64,000 nt of DNA. It comes from Dysgonamonadaceae bacterium (GTDB lineage: Bacteria; Bacteroidota; Bacteroidia; Bacteroidales; Azobacteroidaceae). The DNA is taken from NCBI GenBank assembly GCA_031272075.1, contig JAISUK010000047.1:25524-89523 (forward strand), in the 5' to 3' direction. Of this stretch, positions 54,690-63,703 are shown piece after piece. The notes under the pieces are model-generated. The model was not told the DNA's origin and did not search any database. It saw only the letters and a list, made by a program, of their open reading frames with translations. The position numbers and the translations under genes were made by a program. Within the stretch, counting starts at the first letter, position 1. Every line of letters starts with the position of its first letter.

Positions 54690-54828
54690 TATAAACAAAA
54701 CGTCCTCAAATAAGGTAGGTATGAGAGACGAACTTACTTCCTCACGGATATTCCATCACTTTCAACATGGAAAAAGAGAAAGTTATTTTAACCTCCAATT
54801 TATTATGTCAATTTAAATGTTATAATTA

Positions 54829-57800
54829 ATGTACAAAACAGACAGAGAACGAAAGTTTTTACGCCCCATTCTAATAATGAAATGGATGTGTATCTTTTTG
54901 TTATTGAGCGCAAAAGGAATGGCTCAAATCACCCCTCCAGTCAAAGAGTCGTCCATGGAAACGGTGGTCAAAGGCAAGGTGGTAGATACGGAAAAAGAAC
55001 CATTGGTCGGTGTGAGCATTTTGGTGAAAGGCACGACTAACGGCACGACTACCGACAGCAATGGCGCTTTCACCTTGCGTTTGTCGCAAGCAGACGCCAC
55101 GCTCGTTTTTTCTTTCATCGGGATGAAAACCCAGGAAATCAAGTATCTGGGACAGAAAGAAATCAACGTCACCATGGAGGAGCTGGCCATCCATCTGAAA
55201 GATGTAGTGATCAGCACCGGCTACCAAGTGCTCGACAAGCGTGAATCGGCGTCTTCGGTCTTCACCCTGTCGGGACAGGATGCACTACAAGGCAACGCCA
55301 TTACCATCGACAACATGCTGCAGGGCAAAGTGCCAGGGATGATGGTGCTGAACCAGACTTCCACTCCGGGAGCCGTGCCTTCGATCCGCATTCGCGGGAC
55401 TTCCACAATTTCCGGAAACCGTGAACCGCTGTGGGTGGTAGACGGCATCATCCTGGACGATCCCGTTCCCATTTCCACAGAAGAACTCAACAACCTCGAT
55501 AATGTGAATCTGATCGGGAATGCCATTTCAGGGATCAATCCGATGGACATTGAGAGCATCAACATCCTCAAAGACGCTTCCGCAACGGCCATCTATGGCG
55601 TAAAAGCCGCCAACGGCGTGATCGTTGTGACCACCAAACGCGGCGCCAGGGGCAATACGCGCGTCAACTACTCCGGGACGTTCACGGCGACAGCCCGCCC
55701 CAGCTACAACCAGTTGAACCGGATGAATTCCCTCCAGCGCGTGGAAGTCTCTAAAGAAATTGAGGCGCGAGCGCTCTCCTATCGTTTCCGACCTGCCGCT
55801 GTGGGATACGAAGGATTGCTCTACGACCTGTACGACCGCAAACTCACTTACGATCAGTTTTTGGATGAGGTGGTGAAAATAGAAGAGGTCAATACGGACT
55901 GGTTCGACCTGCTGTACCGCACCGCTTTTTCGCAGAAACACCATGTATCCATCTCCGGTGCAAATGATAAAGTGAATTATTATTTTTCAGGCGCTTACAC
56001 CGATTCGCAGTCCAATGTACGTGAAAACGGCGTCAAACAGTACAATGCAACGCTGAAGATGCAGTTCAATCTGCATGAAAAGCTCACCGCCAACGTACAG
56101 CTGATGACCGACCTCTCTACGAAGAACTATCACCACCAGAGTATTGACCCCTACCGATATGCCTACGAGACCTCGCGCGCCATCCCTGCCTATAACGAGG
56201 ACGGCAGCCTCTCGTATTATTACAAAGAACAGGGATTCAACGACAACCCGTTGAAGTATAACATTCTTCACGAGATTGATCATTCGGGACGCACCCTGAA
56301 AGGCAACAATATCCTGCTCGACGGGAAAATGGAATGGCGATTGCTTCCGGGCCTTCGGGCTACCGGCACCGCTGCCATCACTACCGCAAGCACCTTTGAA
56401 AAAGAGTGGTATGAAGACGATTCTTATGCAGCCGCCAAGCTCCGCCGTACCAATTACGGCGTGGAATTTCCCACCGAGGCAGAGAGCAGCACTTTCCGTA
56501 CAGATTTATGCCGTTTGCCTTATGGAGGCGAATTGAAAAGCAACGACACGCGCCGACTTTCCTACACGTTGCGCGGACAGTTGGATTACAACAAAATCAT
56601 CAATCTGGATCATTCGGTCACGCTGGTTGGCGGCTCGGAAATTCGTTCTACAAGATACGAAGGTCTCAAATCGGTACAATGGGGCTACCAGCCGGATCGG
56701 GGCGAAAAGTTCGACAATATCAACATGGGCGAATGGATCGCCTATCGGAATATGGTAGCAGCCAACCCCAATGTTGTTACCAACAGACTGGAAAATTACC
56801 TCTCCTGGTATGGCATCGCTTCGTATTCCTACAAAGGACGCTACATCCTCAACGCCAATATCCGTACCGACGGATCAAACAAACTGGGACAGGATCCAAG
56901 TGTACGCTTCCTGCCGGTCTGGTCGGCAGCAACGCGCTGGAACATCCACAACGAGGGATTTCTGGAAGATGCAATGTGGCTCAATGAATTGTCAATTAAG
57001 GGTTCGTATGGCCGACAAGGGAATGTCTCTCCGGAAAACAGTCCGGAGATGATTCTGAATCAGGGAGCGCGCGACGCTTTTTCCGGTTATTACAGCAATA
57101 CGGTGGCCGTTCACCCCAACTCAAAACTCAAATGGGAAAAGACCAACAGTTTCAACATCGGCTTGGACTTCGCACTGTTCAACAACCGCATTTCAGGAGC
57201 TGTCGAATACTACTACAAAAAAGGAATCGATCAGCTGGTGAACATCGAAGTGTCGCCCACGATCGGCGTTTCCAGCATGTATTTCAATATCGGAGATGTG
57301 ATGAACAAAGGATATGATTTGGTATTGAATTTTGTACCTGTAAAAACCAAAGATTTTACCTGGTCGCTCAACCTCAACGGAGGAAAGAACGTGAACAAGG
57401 TGACACGGGGAAACATGACGCGGGAATATACCTACGCACAGTATGTCAGTGGATCGGCAGTATTCAAAGGCTATGCCATCAACTCGTTCTTCTCGTATCA
57501 GTTTGATGGCTTAGACGAAAACGGGCTGCCCACTTTCAAAGGCACGACAGAGACGCATGGCCAGACCAAAGAAGACAAGTACAATGAGGTGTTCACCTAT
57601 TCCGGCAACAGGGTTCCGGACATACAGGGCGGATTCAGCAATACTTTCAGGTATAAGGATCTTACTCTCAATATGTTTTTCTCTTACAGTCTGGGCGCCA
57701 AAACCCGGATGAACCAGTTGTATGCCAACAATGCGCAATACTTGCCGACGCCGGAACAGAACATGACCAGCGAATTTGTGAACCGTTGGCGTAAGCCCGG

Positions 57801-58176
57801 CGACGAGGCATGGGCAACGATTCCGACCCTCTCGACCGACGCGCTGCTCACAATGGCCAGAAGTCTGCTGGGGACAGGCGCCGACATCGCCATTGGCGAC
57901 AACGGCTGGCAGATGTACAACCAGAGCGACCTGCGGGTGGCTTCCACCGATTTCCTGCGTCTGCGCACCCTCATGCTGCGTTACGGCCTGCCGACGAAAC
58001 TCTGCAAACGGATCGGAGCGCAATCTGCCGGCATCAGGATCGAAGGAAACAACATCTTCACGTTGGCCTCCAAAAAACTCAACGGACAGGATCCGGAACA
58101 GGTGTCTTTCGGCGGTATCGGCGCTACCACCCCACCCATCTCCTCCTGTTCTTTGGGAATTGAATTGTCATTTTAA
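54829..58176 (+). CDS. SusC/RagA-type TonB-dependent outer membrane transporter (locus 2)
   Basis: Outer-membrane transporter of 1115 residues. An N-terminal basic segment precedes the signal helix (MKWMCIFLLLSAKGMAQ); the ATG at 54877 is an alternative start that would place the helix at the very N-terminus. The carboxypeptidase-regulatory-like domain (VVKGKVVDTEKEPLVGVSIL), plug (IRIRGTSTISGNREPLWVVD) and a barrel ending ELSF follow. The SusD gene begins 14 bases downstream inside a 19-base shared start element. Less GC-rich than the first SusC gene. Confidence 0.94.
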   Translation: MYKTDRERKFLRPILIMKWMCIFLLLSAKGMAQITPPVKESSMETVVKGKVVDTEKEPLVGVSILVKGTTNGTTTDSNGAFTLRLSQADATLVFSFIGMKTQEIKYLGQKEINVTMEELAIHLKDVVISTGYQVLDKRESASSVFTLSGQDALQGNAITIDNMLQGKVPGMMVLNQTSTPGAVPSIRIRGTSTISGNREPLWVVDGIILDDPVPISTEELNNLDNVNLIGNAISGINPMDIESINILKDASATAIYGVKAANGVIVVTTKRGARGNTRVNYSGTFTATARPSYNQLNRMNSLQRVEVSKEIEARALSYRFRPAAVGYEGLLYDLYDRKLTYDQFLDEVVKIEEVNTDWFDLLYRTAFSQKHHVSISGANDKVNYYFSGAYTDSQSNVRENGVKQYNATLKMQFNLHEKLTANVQLMTDLSTKNYHHQSIDPYRYAYETSRAIPAYNEDGSLSYYYKEQGFNDNPLKYNILHEIDHSGRTLKGNNILLDGKMEWRLLPGLRATGTAAITTASTFEKEWYEDDSYAAAKLRRTNYGVEFPTEAESSTFRTDLCRLPYGGELKSNDTRRLSYTLRGQLDYNKIINLDHSVTLVGGSEIRSTRYEGLKSVQWGYQPDRGEKFDNINMGEWIAYRNMVAANPNVVTNRLENYLSWYGIASYSYKGRYILNANIRTDGSNKLGQDPSVRFLPVWSAATRWNIHNEGFLEDAMWLNELSIKGSYGRQGNVSPENSPEMILNQGARDAFSGYYSNTVAVHPNSKLKWEKTNSFNIGLDFALFNNRISGAVEYYYKKGIDQLVNIEVSPTIGVSSMYFNIGDVMNKGYDLVLNFVPVKTKDFTWSLNLNGGKNVNKVTRGNMTREYTYAQYVSGSAVFKGYAINSFFSYQFDGLDENGLPTFKGTTETHGQTKEDKYNEVFTYSGNRVPDIQGGFSNTFRYKDLTLNMFFSYSLGAKTRMNQLYANNAQYLPTPEQNMTSEFVNRWRKPGDEAWATIPTLSTDALLTMARSLLGTGADIAIGDNGWQMYNQSDLRVASTDFLRLRTLMLRYGLPTKLCKRIGAQSAGIRIEGNNIFTLASKKLNGQDPEQVSFGGIGATTPPISSCSLGIELSF

Positions 58177-58177
58177 A

Positions 58178-58196
58178 AAATTATTGACGTATGAAA
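58178..58196 (+). repeat. Shared translation-start element, copy 3 of 4
   Basis: AAATTATTGACGTATGAAA covering the SusD start (ATG 58191). The bases just before it (TTTTAAAA, including the SusC stop) resemble the end of the long leader element with three bases missing. Confidence 0.85.
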
Positions 58197-59693
58197 CGAA
58201 ATTATTTTATACCTATATATATATGTGTGCTTGGCATCGTCTTGGCATCCTGCGGAAGCTTCCTCGACGAAACCTCCCAGGATCAGATTGTTGCAAAGAC
58301 AGCACGCGATTACAGCGAAATGATCTACGGCGAAGTATACTCCAACATGAGCACTACCGCCGGCATCAGCAGTTATTTGGACATCATGACCGACGATTGT
58401 CAGGAATATGCTGCCAAGCCCTCAACGCTCTATCCGGACAATCGCATCAACGCGTTTGGATACTGGACATGGCAACAAATCCCGGAATTACCCTACCAGG
58501 GTGTGCTCCAGGAAGACAAGACCTGGGCGACATTTTACCGCCAAATCTTCCTTACAAACATTACACTGCACGATCTGCCGGATTTGCCCGGCACCGCAGA
58601 GGAAAAGACCTACTTGAAAGGTGAATGTCACCTGATTCGCGCTTTCGCTTATTTCATGCTGGTCAATATCTTCGGCGAGCCCTACAACCCTGCTACGGCA
58701 AGTACGGACAAGGGTGTGCCGATCAATAACCTGACGTCGATCGACATACAGTCGTTCCCGCGTTCCAGTGTGGCGGAAGTCTACGAACAAATCAAGGCCG
58801 ATCTGCGCGACGGATTGGAGGCATTGAAGATTTCCGACAACAGCAAATCCGTATTTCGGTGGAATTACTTGGGAGCTTGCACCTTCGCATCGCGCGTAGC
58901 ACTTTACATGAAGGAATACGACGAAGTGATCCGGTACACCAATAAGGTATTGGAAACAAAAACGAACTTATACAACCTCGAAGAGAAAATGAAGAACAAT
59001 GTCAATCTGTATTTCCACAACAGTGCGAATCCGGAGATACTGTTCAGTTATGGTTATTACAATATCGCTTCCATGTTGCCTTCGCCCAATGCCATGTTCC
59101 AGGCATCGACAGCATTGATGAACCTCTATGTAACCGGCGACCTACGTGCCAGCAAAGGAACGACCACTGCGACCCGCAATGGGCAGTTTATCCGCGCACA
59201 AGGGCGATCGAATTATTGGAAAAACACCCAATATAAGTATTACAACCCAACTACGACCCTCACTTTTGCTTTTGCCGTCAAAGTGTCGGAGGCCTACCTG
59301 AACCGCGCGGAGGCGTATGCCTGCAAGGAAAACCCGGAATTAGACAAAGCCGTCGCAGATATCAACAAAATCCGCGAAAACCGCTTTACCACCGCTGCCT
59401 ACAAGCCGCTTGCTGTCGAAAATCAACAGGTAGTGATCGACCTGGTGCGCCGTGAACGCCGTCTGGAACTCTGTTTTGAAATGCACCGCTGGTTTGATCT
59501 GCGTCGCTACGACGACCGTCCGCGTATTACCCATACTTTCAGGACGGATCCCGGAGACGCCAATTCCGCTCTTACCTACGTGCTGGAACCCGACGACCCC
59601 GCTTGGGTGTTGCCTGTTCCACAATCCGTGTTGCAATTAGATCCTGTCCTGGACGACATCCGCCGTCCGGAACGCAACCCTGTCGAACAATAA
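58191..59693 (+). CDS. SusD/RagB family substrate-binding lipoprotein (locus 2)
   Basis: A 500-residue surface lipoprotein with signal MKRNYFIPIYICVLGIVLAS and cysteine 21, then GSFLDETSQDQI, a SusD-type N-terminus. Helical TPR-like segments (YLKGECHLIRAFAYFMLVNI; VSEAYLNRAEAYACKE) and the conserved late block VIDLVRRERRLELCFEMHRW and FDLRRYDDRP are clear. It pairs with the SusC protein upstream. It is followed by the 28-codon leader and the lipoprotein gene. Confidence 0.95.
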   Translation: MKRNYFIPIYICVLGIVLASCGSFLDETSQDQIVAKTARDYSEMIYGEVYSNMSTTAGISSYLDIMTDDCQEYAAKPSTLYPDNRINAFGYWTWQQIPELPYQGVLQEDKTWATFYRQIFLTNITLHDLPDLPGTAEEKTYLKGECHLIRAFAYFMLVNIFGEPYNPATASTDKGVPINNLTSIDIQSFPRSSVAEVYEQIKADLRDGLEALKISDNSKSVFRWNYLGACTFASRVALYMKEYDEVIRYTNKVLETKTNLYNLEEKMKNNVNLYFHNSANPEILFSYGYYNIASMLPSPNAMFQASTALMNLYVTGDLRASKGTTTATRNGQFIRAQGRSNYWKNTQYKYYNPTTTLTFAFAVKVSEAYLNRAEAYACKENPELDKAVADINKIRENRFTTAAYKPLAVENQQVVIDLVRRERRLELCFEMHRWFDLRRYDDRPRITHTFRTDPGDANSALTYVLEPDDPAWVLPVPQSVLQLDPVLDDIRRPERNPVEQ

Positions 59694-59708
59694 AAAACAA
59701 TCATGTAT

Positions 59709-59795
59709 ATGAAACGAGCATGTTTTTCAAACATCCAAGTAGATGACAATAATGACATGCGAGTTCCATACGACCTTTTAAAAACAAATTATTGA
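59709..59795 (+). CDS. 28-codon leader ORF, copy B (conserved with 3639-3725)
   Basis: ORF of 28 codons plus TGA, with ATG at 59709; a second in-frame ATG at 59703 would add two residues. It reads MKRACF, then a variable middle (SNIQV), DDNN, an N-to-D/M change, then RVPYDLLKTNY and stop. It starts 15 bases after the SusD stop and ends three bases before the next gene, joined as TGA-CGT-ATG. Compared with copy A: same length, 19 of 28 residues shared, no insertions or deletions. Whether the peptide or the RNA is what matters is not settled. Confidence 0.55.
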   Translation: MKRACFSNIQVDDNNDMRVPYDLLKTNY

Positions 59796-59804
59796 CGTAT
59801 GAAA
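59786..59804 (+). repeat. Shared translation-start element, copy 4 of 4
   Basis: AAATTATTGACGTATGAAA at the junction of the leader ORF and the lipoprotein gene (ATG 59799). Together with the preceding part of the leader this copy matches the element before 3635 most closely. Confidence 0.85.
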
Positions 59805-60770
59805 CTTCAACTATTATTTCTATTCGCAATCCTCTTGCTGTTGCCGTCGTGTTATCAGGAAGAGGATATCGAGGCCGTCAAAGGCACGCCTCGTTATATC
59901 ATCGAAGACAGTTCCGATCCCTTGGATCATGAGATTTATGAGATATTCCGTCGCACAGGCGTGTATGTGCTGTACGATTACACGCTGTATGATTACCTGT
60001 GGGACTTGGGGAGCCTGAATAATTCTACCAATCGGCTCACCCTGCAAACCGACAGGACAGTCCTGCTCGAAGGAGTGAAATACCTGAAAAAAGTATTGAT
60101 GGATTTCTATTCCGATGATTTTATGCAAAAATTTTTCCCGCTTAAAATATTTTTGGCGGCAAACATCGACAATGCCTCCACCTCGGCAGTGGAAGATCTG
60201 GAGAGCGGCGCCGGACGTGAATACCTCGCCCTCGGCAAAATCCGGGCGGGCGAGATTCCCTCCACTGCGGAAGGATTGCTCAAAGCGAAAGGCGAACTGA
60301 ACGCTTACCTCTGGTCGAACGTCATGATCAAAAACGGTTTGCTGACCCTGCCCGAAGCATTTGAAGAAGTCTCGTCGGCACTTTATACGAAAAATTTCGG
60401 CTATGCCAAAGGCTATACAACCGACAATCCGCTTTGGTATCCGACCGATGCCGAGCTGATGGCAGAAGGATTTTGGGATGTTGATCCCTACAATTCACTG
60501 AACAACCCCTACCCGCGCATCCTGGATCCGATCACGGGACGCCCGGTGACAGCCACCGGCGCACCGGCCACCTACAACATGATGCCGAACTATGTGAACG
60601 ACCTCAATATGTGGATTGCAAAAATCACCACCATGTCGCGCGAAGAGATCCTGGCCATCATCGGAAACTATGAAAAGATGATGCTCAAATACAATATCCT
60701 GATCAATTCGGTACAGGAACAACTGGGATTCGATTTGCAGGCGGTGGGAGCCGACAAACCGCAACCTTGA
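59799..60770 (+). CDS. Metallohydrolase-like lipoprotein lacking HExxH (second Sus locus)
   Basis: A 323-residue lipoprotein (MKLQLLFLFAILLLLPSC, cysteine 18) in the slot where the HExxH lipoprotein sits in the first locus. The N-terminal part (DPLDHEIYEIFRRTGVYVLY) resembles the start of that family. At the equivalent place, residues 165-171 read GELNAYL where the first locus has HEFTHTL, so the two zinc histidines are absent while the glutamate remains. The following segment (LPEAFEEVSSALYTKN) fits the family's spacing. Most likely a non-catalytic relative; an unrelated family remains possible. Confidence 0.62.
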   Translation: MKLQLLFLFAILLLLPSCYQEEDIEAVKGTPRYIIEDSSDPLDHEIYEIFRRTGVYVLYDYTLYDYLWDLGSLNNSTNRLTLQTDRTVLLEGVKYLKKVLMDFYSDDFMQKFFPLKIFLAANIDNASTSAVEDLESGAGREYLALGKIRAGEIPSTAEGLLKAKGELNAYLWSNVMIKNGLLTLPEAFEEVSSALYTKNFGYAKGYTTDNPLWYPTDAELMAEGFWDVDPYNSLNNPYPRILDPITGRPVTATGAPATYNMMPNYVNDLNMWIAKITTMSREEILAIIGNYEKMMLKYNILINSVQEQLGFDLQAVGADKPQP

Positions 60771-60813
60771 GAAGATAATTCAATGTAAAATAGCTATAGA
60801 ACAATAAAAAAAT

Positions 60814-63390
60814 ATGAAGAAAAAATGGTTTTGTGTAATACTCGCCATGCTGTTTGTCGGCGTTGCGTCCGCACAAAAATTAGGTTCGCAACTGATAAAG
60901 GATGCGCTTGAAAAATCCGATACCGCCAAAGTGCCGGAGAAAAAAAAATACAAAGATGTCATCACCAAAGAGGCCGTCACAGCCAAAGGGTTTATCGATA
61001 TTCACAAAGTTAAATCAAACTATTACCTCGAAATCCCGTTCAAAGTGATGGGCAAACCCATGTTGTTGGCGGGAAGGATCGCAGAAATCACCAGAAATAC
61101 GGAATTGATTGCGGGTCAAATGCCCAAAGATCCAACGCCTGTGGAATGGAGTGCGGACGACAACAATGTCTATCTGCTGGACATCACAAATCCCAATGTT
61201 TGTGATCCGTCGGAAACCATCGCTGTCGGTTTTATCCGCAACAACCTCAAGCCCGTGATGAAAGCATTTCCCATCCGGGCAGTGAATCCCGACTCCACGG
61301 GCGTCGTGATCGATGTCTCCAAATTTTTCTGCGGCGAAGAAAAATATTTGTCCCCTTTCACGACTTCAACCCCAATCGATGTGCTGTTCAATATCCGGCG
61401 ATTGAAAGGAACATTCAAAGCAGACATGTCGGCCATCCTCAGTTTCAAAGCATTCCCGCGGAACATCTCCTTCAAAACAAGAATGACATACGTGGTGGAC
61501 GACAAGCCGTTTACGGCAATCATGAACGCTTCGATGATCTTGCTTCCCGACAAACCGATGCGTCCACGTCTCAGCGACGAACGCTTGGGCATCTTCTCTG
61601 AAGCGAAAAACATCTATTCTGAAAACAAAGACCGGATGGAAAGCGTTCGGTATATCAACCGCTGGCGACTGACACCGCGACCGGAAGACCTCGAACGCTA
61701 CAAACGGGGCGAAGTCGTTGTTCCGGAAAAGCAAATCGTGTATTATCTCGACAATGCTTTCCCTGAAAAATGGCGGCCTTGGCTGAAAGCGGGTATCGAG
61801 GACTGGCAGTTGGCTTTTGAAGAGATTGGTTTCGCTGATGCCATCGTCGCAAAAGATTTCCCGGACGATCCCGATTTCGATCCGGAAGACATCCGTAATT
61901 CCTGCATATTCTACGCTTCTGTCCCGACAGCCAATGCCATGGGGCCATCCTGGGTAGACCCGCGTACGGGCGAGATCCTCCAGGGATCCGTCTATTTCTA
62001 CCACAATGTGCTGAAACTGCTCCACAACTGGCGTTTCATCCAGACAGCCACAGTCGATTCGAGGGTGCGCAGGGAAGTGTTCGACATGGAGGTCATGGGG
62101 CCGATGCTGCGCTACCTGATCGCACACGAAATCGGTCATACATTGGGGTTGATGCACAACATGCGCGGCTCATACGCCTATCCGGTAGATTCGCTCCGTT
62201 CGCCTTCCTTCACGGAAAAATACGGCACCACAGCCTCCATCATGGACTACGCCCGCAATAATTACGTGGCGCAACCCGGCGACGGTGTGACACAATTGTT
62301 GCCGCCACTATTGGGCTTGTACGACAAATACGTCATCAAATGGATCTACAAACCGATCTTTGAAGCCGACACGCCCGAAGAAGAAAAGCCGATACTGAAC
62401 AGTTGGATACTGGAAAAAGGTGATGACCCCATCTACCTCTACGGCGAACAGGAAATTCTCAATTCGATCGACCCGGCGGCTTCGTCCGAATCGCTGGGCG
62501 ACGACGCTGTGAAGGCGAGCCGATACGGGATCAACAACTTGAAAATCGTAATGCAAAATCTGGTGGCATGGACTTCCAAAGACGGCGAAAGCTATAAATA
62601 TACGGAAGAGATGTATAAAGAGCTGCTCAAGCAGTTTGAGCGTTACATGGATCATGTAAAAAAATACCTCGGCGGCAATTTCCTGAAAAGACCGGTGCAT
62701 GGCGACGGCAAGACGGCTTATGAAGCAGTGCCGAAAGCCAAACAGCAGGAGGCATTGACATTCATTATCAACCAACTGAAAGATTTGCCGGAGTGGACGC
62801 TTGACAAAAATGTGAAACGCTATCTGCATCCCGGAAACGATCAGGTTTATGATTATCAGGCCAACTACGTGCGCATGCTGGTGCATGGCTCACAATTGGG
62901 AAAAATCGGTTACACTGCCAAAGGTTCCGACGACCCCTACACCCAGGAAGAATACCTCGACGATCTCTACCGCCTGGTTTGGGATGGCACAATCCACGGA
63001 CGCAACCTCTCCTGGGGAGAAAAAAAGCTGGAATATGTCTACCTGCATACCCTGCTGGGGGCTGTCGACCTGTATACGCCTGAGACATCGCAAAATGTGT
63101 CGTTGCCGAAGATGTTGACGGAAGAAACAGACGCCGGCTGTTGCGGCATGACTACTTCCACCGATAAATTGCGCTTCGTAATGAAAAACCATCCGGAATG
63201 GATTGAGGAGATGTCCCTCACTTCCTCTACGAAGGAATCTGATCTGAAGATCAACGGCAGGGCATTGTACTACGCACAATTATGCAAAATCAAAAAATTG
63301 GTAGACAAACGCGCCCGTTCTGCCAAAGGCGATCTCAAAGCGCATTACAAATACCTCGCTTTCGAGTTGAATAAGGCGGTGGGGAATTAG
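60814..63390 (+). CDS. Secreted zinc metalloprotease of the DUF5117/DUF5118/DUF4953 type
   Basis: An 858-residue exported protein (signal MKKKWFCVILAMLFVGVASAQ). The central part carries the metzincin motif AHEIGHTLGLMHNMRG with histidines 438, 442 and 448 as likely zinc ligands and glutamate 439 as the base. Before it, WVDPRTGEILQGSVYFYHN is typical of the DUF4953-type catalytic part; the N-terminal third (FIDIHKVKSNYYLEIPFKVM) matches DUF5118/DUF5117. It lies 43 bases after the lipoprotein gene, in the second Sus operon. This suggests the locus processes proteins. The stop codon lies in a tandem repeat. Confidence 0.86.
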   Translation: MKKKWFCVILAMLFVGVASAQKLGSQLIKDALEKSDTAKVPEKKKYKDVITKEAVTAKGFIDIHKVKSNYYLEIPFKVMGKPMLLAGRIAEITRNTELIAGQMPKDPTPVEWSADDNNVYLLDITNPNVCDPSETIAVGFIRNNLKPVMKAFPIRAVNPDSTGVVIDVSKFFCGEEKYLSPFTTSTPIDVLFNIRRLKGTFKADMSAILSFKAFPRNISFKTRMTYVVDDKPFTAIMNASMILLPDKPMRPRLSDERLGIFSEAKNIYSENKDRMESVRYINRWRLTPRPEDLERYKRGEVVVPEKQIVYYLDNAFPEKWRPWLKAGIEDWQLAFEEIGFADAIVAKDFPDDPDFDPEDIRNSCIFYASVPTANAMGPSWVDPRTGEILQGSVYFYHNVLKLLHNWRFIQTATVDSRVRREVFDMEVMGPMLRYLIAHEIGHTLGLMHNMRGSYAYPVDSLRSPSFTEKYGTTASIMDYARNNYVAQPGDGVTQLLPPLLGLYDKYVIKWIYKPIFEADTPEEEKPILNSWILEKGDDPIYLYGEQEILNSIDPAASSESLGDDAVKASRYGINNLKIVMQNLVAWTSKDGESYKYTEEMYKELLKQFERYMDHVKKYLGGNFLKRPVHGDGKTAYEAVPKAKQQEALTFIINQLKDLPEWTLDKNVKRYLHPGNDQVYDYQANYVRMLVHGSQLGKIGYTAKGSDDPYTQEEYLDDLYRLVWDGTIHGRNLSWGEKKLEYVYLHTLLGAVDLYTPETSQNVSLPKMLTEETDAGCCGMTTSTDKLRFVMKNHPEWIEEMSLTSSTKESDLKINGRALYYAQLCKIKKLVDKRARSAKGDLKAHYKYLAFELNKAVGN

Positions 63391-63424
63391 GAATTAGGAA
63401 TTAGGAATTAGGAATTAGGAATTA
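63383..63424 (+). repeat. Heptanucleotide tandem repeat GGAATTA, six copies
   Basis: Six perfect GGAATTA units followed by GGGGCTA and GGGGCTT variants up to about 63438. The repeat begins inside the last codons of the metalloprotease gene and includes its stop codon (TAG 63388-63390). Such GGAATTA arrays are seen between genes in some Bacteroidota. Confidence 0.9.
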
Positions 63425-63464
63425 GGGGCTAGGGGCTTGTGGCTAGTTCTCGTAACCTTCAAGT

Positions 63465-63501
63465 AAAAAAAGGCTGCTCTGAAAAGAGACAGCCTTTTTT
63501 T
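63465..63501. terminator. Bidirectional terminator between the metalloprotease and tRNA-Cys
   Basis: A7-GGCTGCTCT, loop GAAA, AGAGACAGCC-T7: stem with a one-base bulge flanked by A and T tracts. It can end both the plus-strand Sus transcript and the minus-strand tRNA transcript. Confidence 0.85.
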
Positions 63502-63574
63502 GGAGGTACCTGGCGGATTCGAACCGCCGTGGGCGGTTTTGCAGACCGCTACCTAACCCCTCGGCCAAGGTACC
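63501..63574 (-). tRNA. tRNA-Cys (anticodon GCA), CCA encoded
   Basis: 74 bases on the minus strand. Acceptor arms GGTACCT (63574-63568) and AGGTACC (63511-63505) pair fully, discriminator T at 63504 and CCA at 63503-63501. The anticodon arm is GCGGT-CTGCAAA-ACCGC with GCA as anticodon, and the T arm contains GTTCGAATC. Preceded by a consensus-spaced promoter and followed by a terminator, so it is a single-gene unit. Confidence 0.95.
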
Positions 63575-63599
63575 GAATAAAATCGTTTTTTTGAGACTG

Positions 63600-63631
63600 C
63601 AAAGGAACGGTTTTTATTTCATTTTACCAAA
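63600..63631 (-). promoter_or_regulatory. Predicted tRNA-Cys promoter
   Basis: Minus strand: TTTG at 63631-63628 and TTCCTTTG at 63607-63600, 20 bases apart. The -7 differs from TAnnTTTG at one base. The start would be near 63593, about 19 bases before the mature tRNA. Confidence 0.55.
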
Positions 63632-63703
63632 TATAATCGCCGATTTTCTACGCGAAATGCATTAAAAACCTCATTCTCAAACGATAAACCCCACAACCCC
63701 CTT

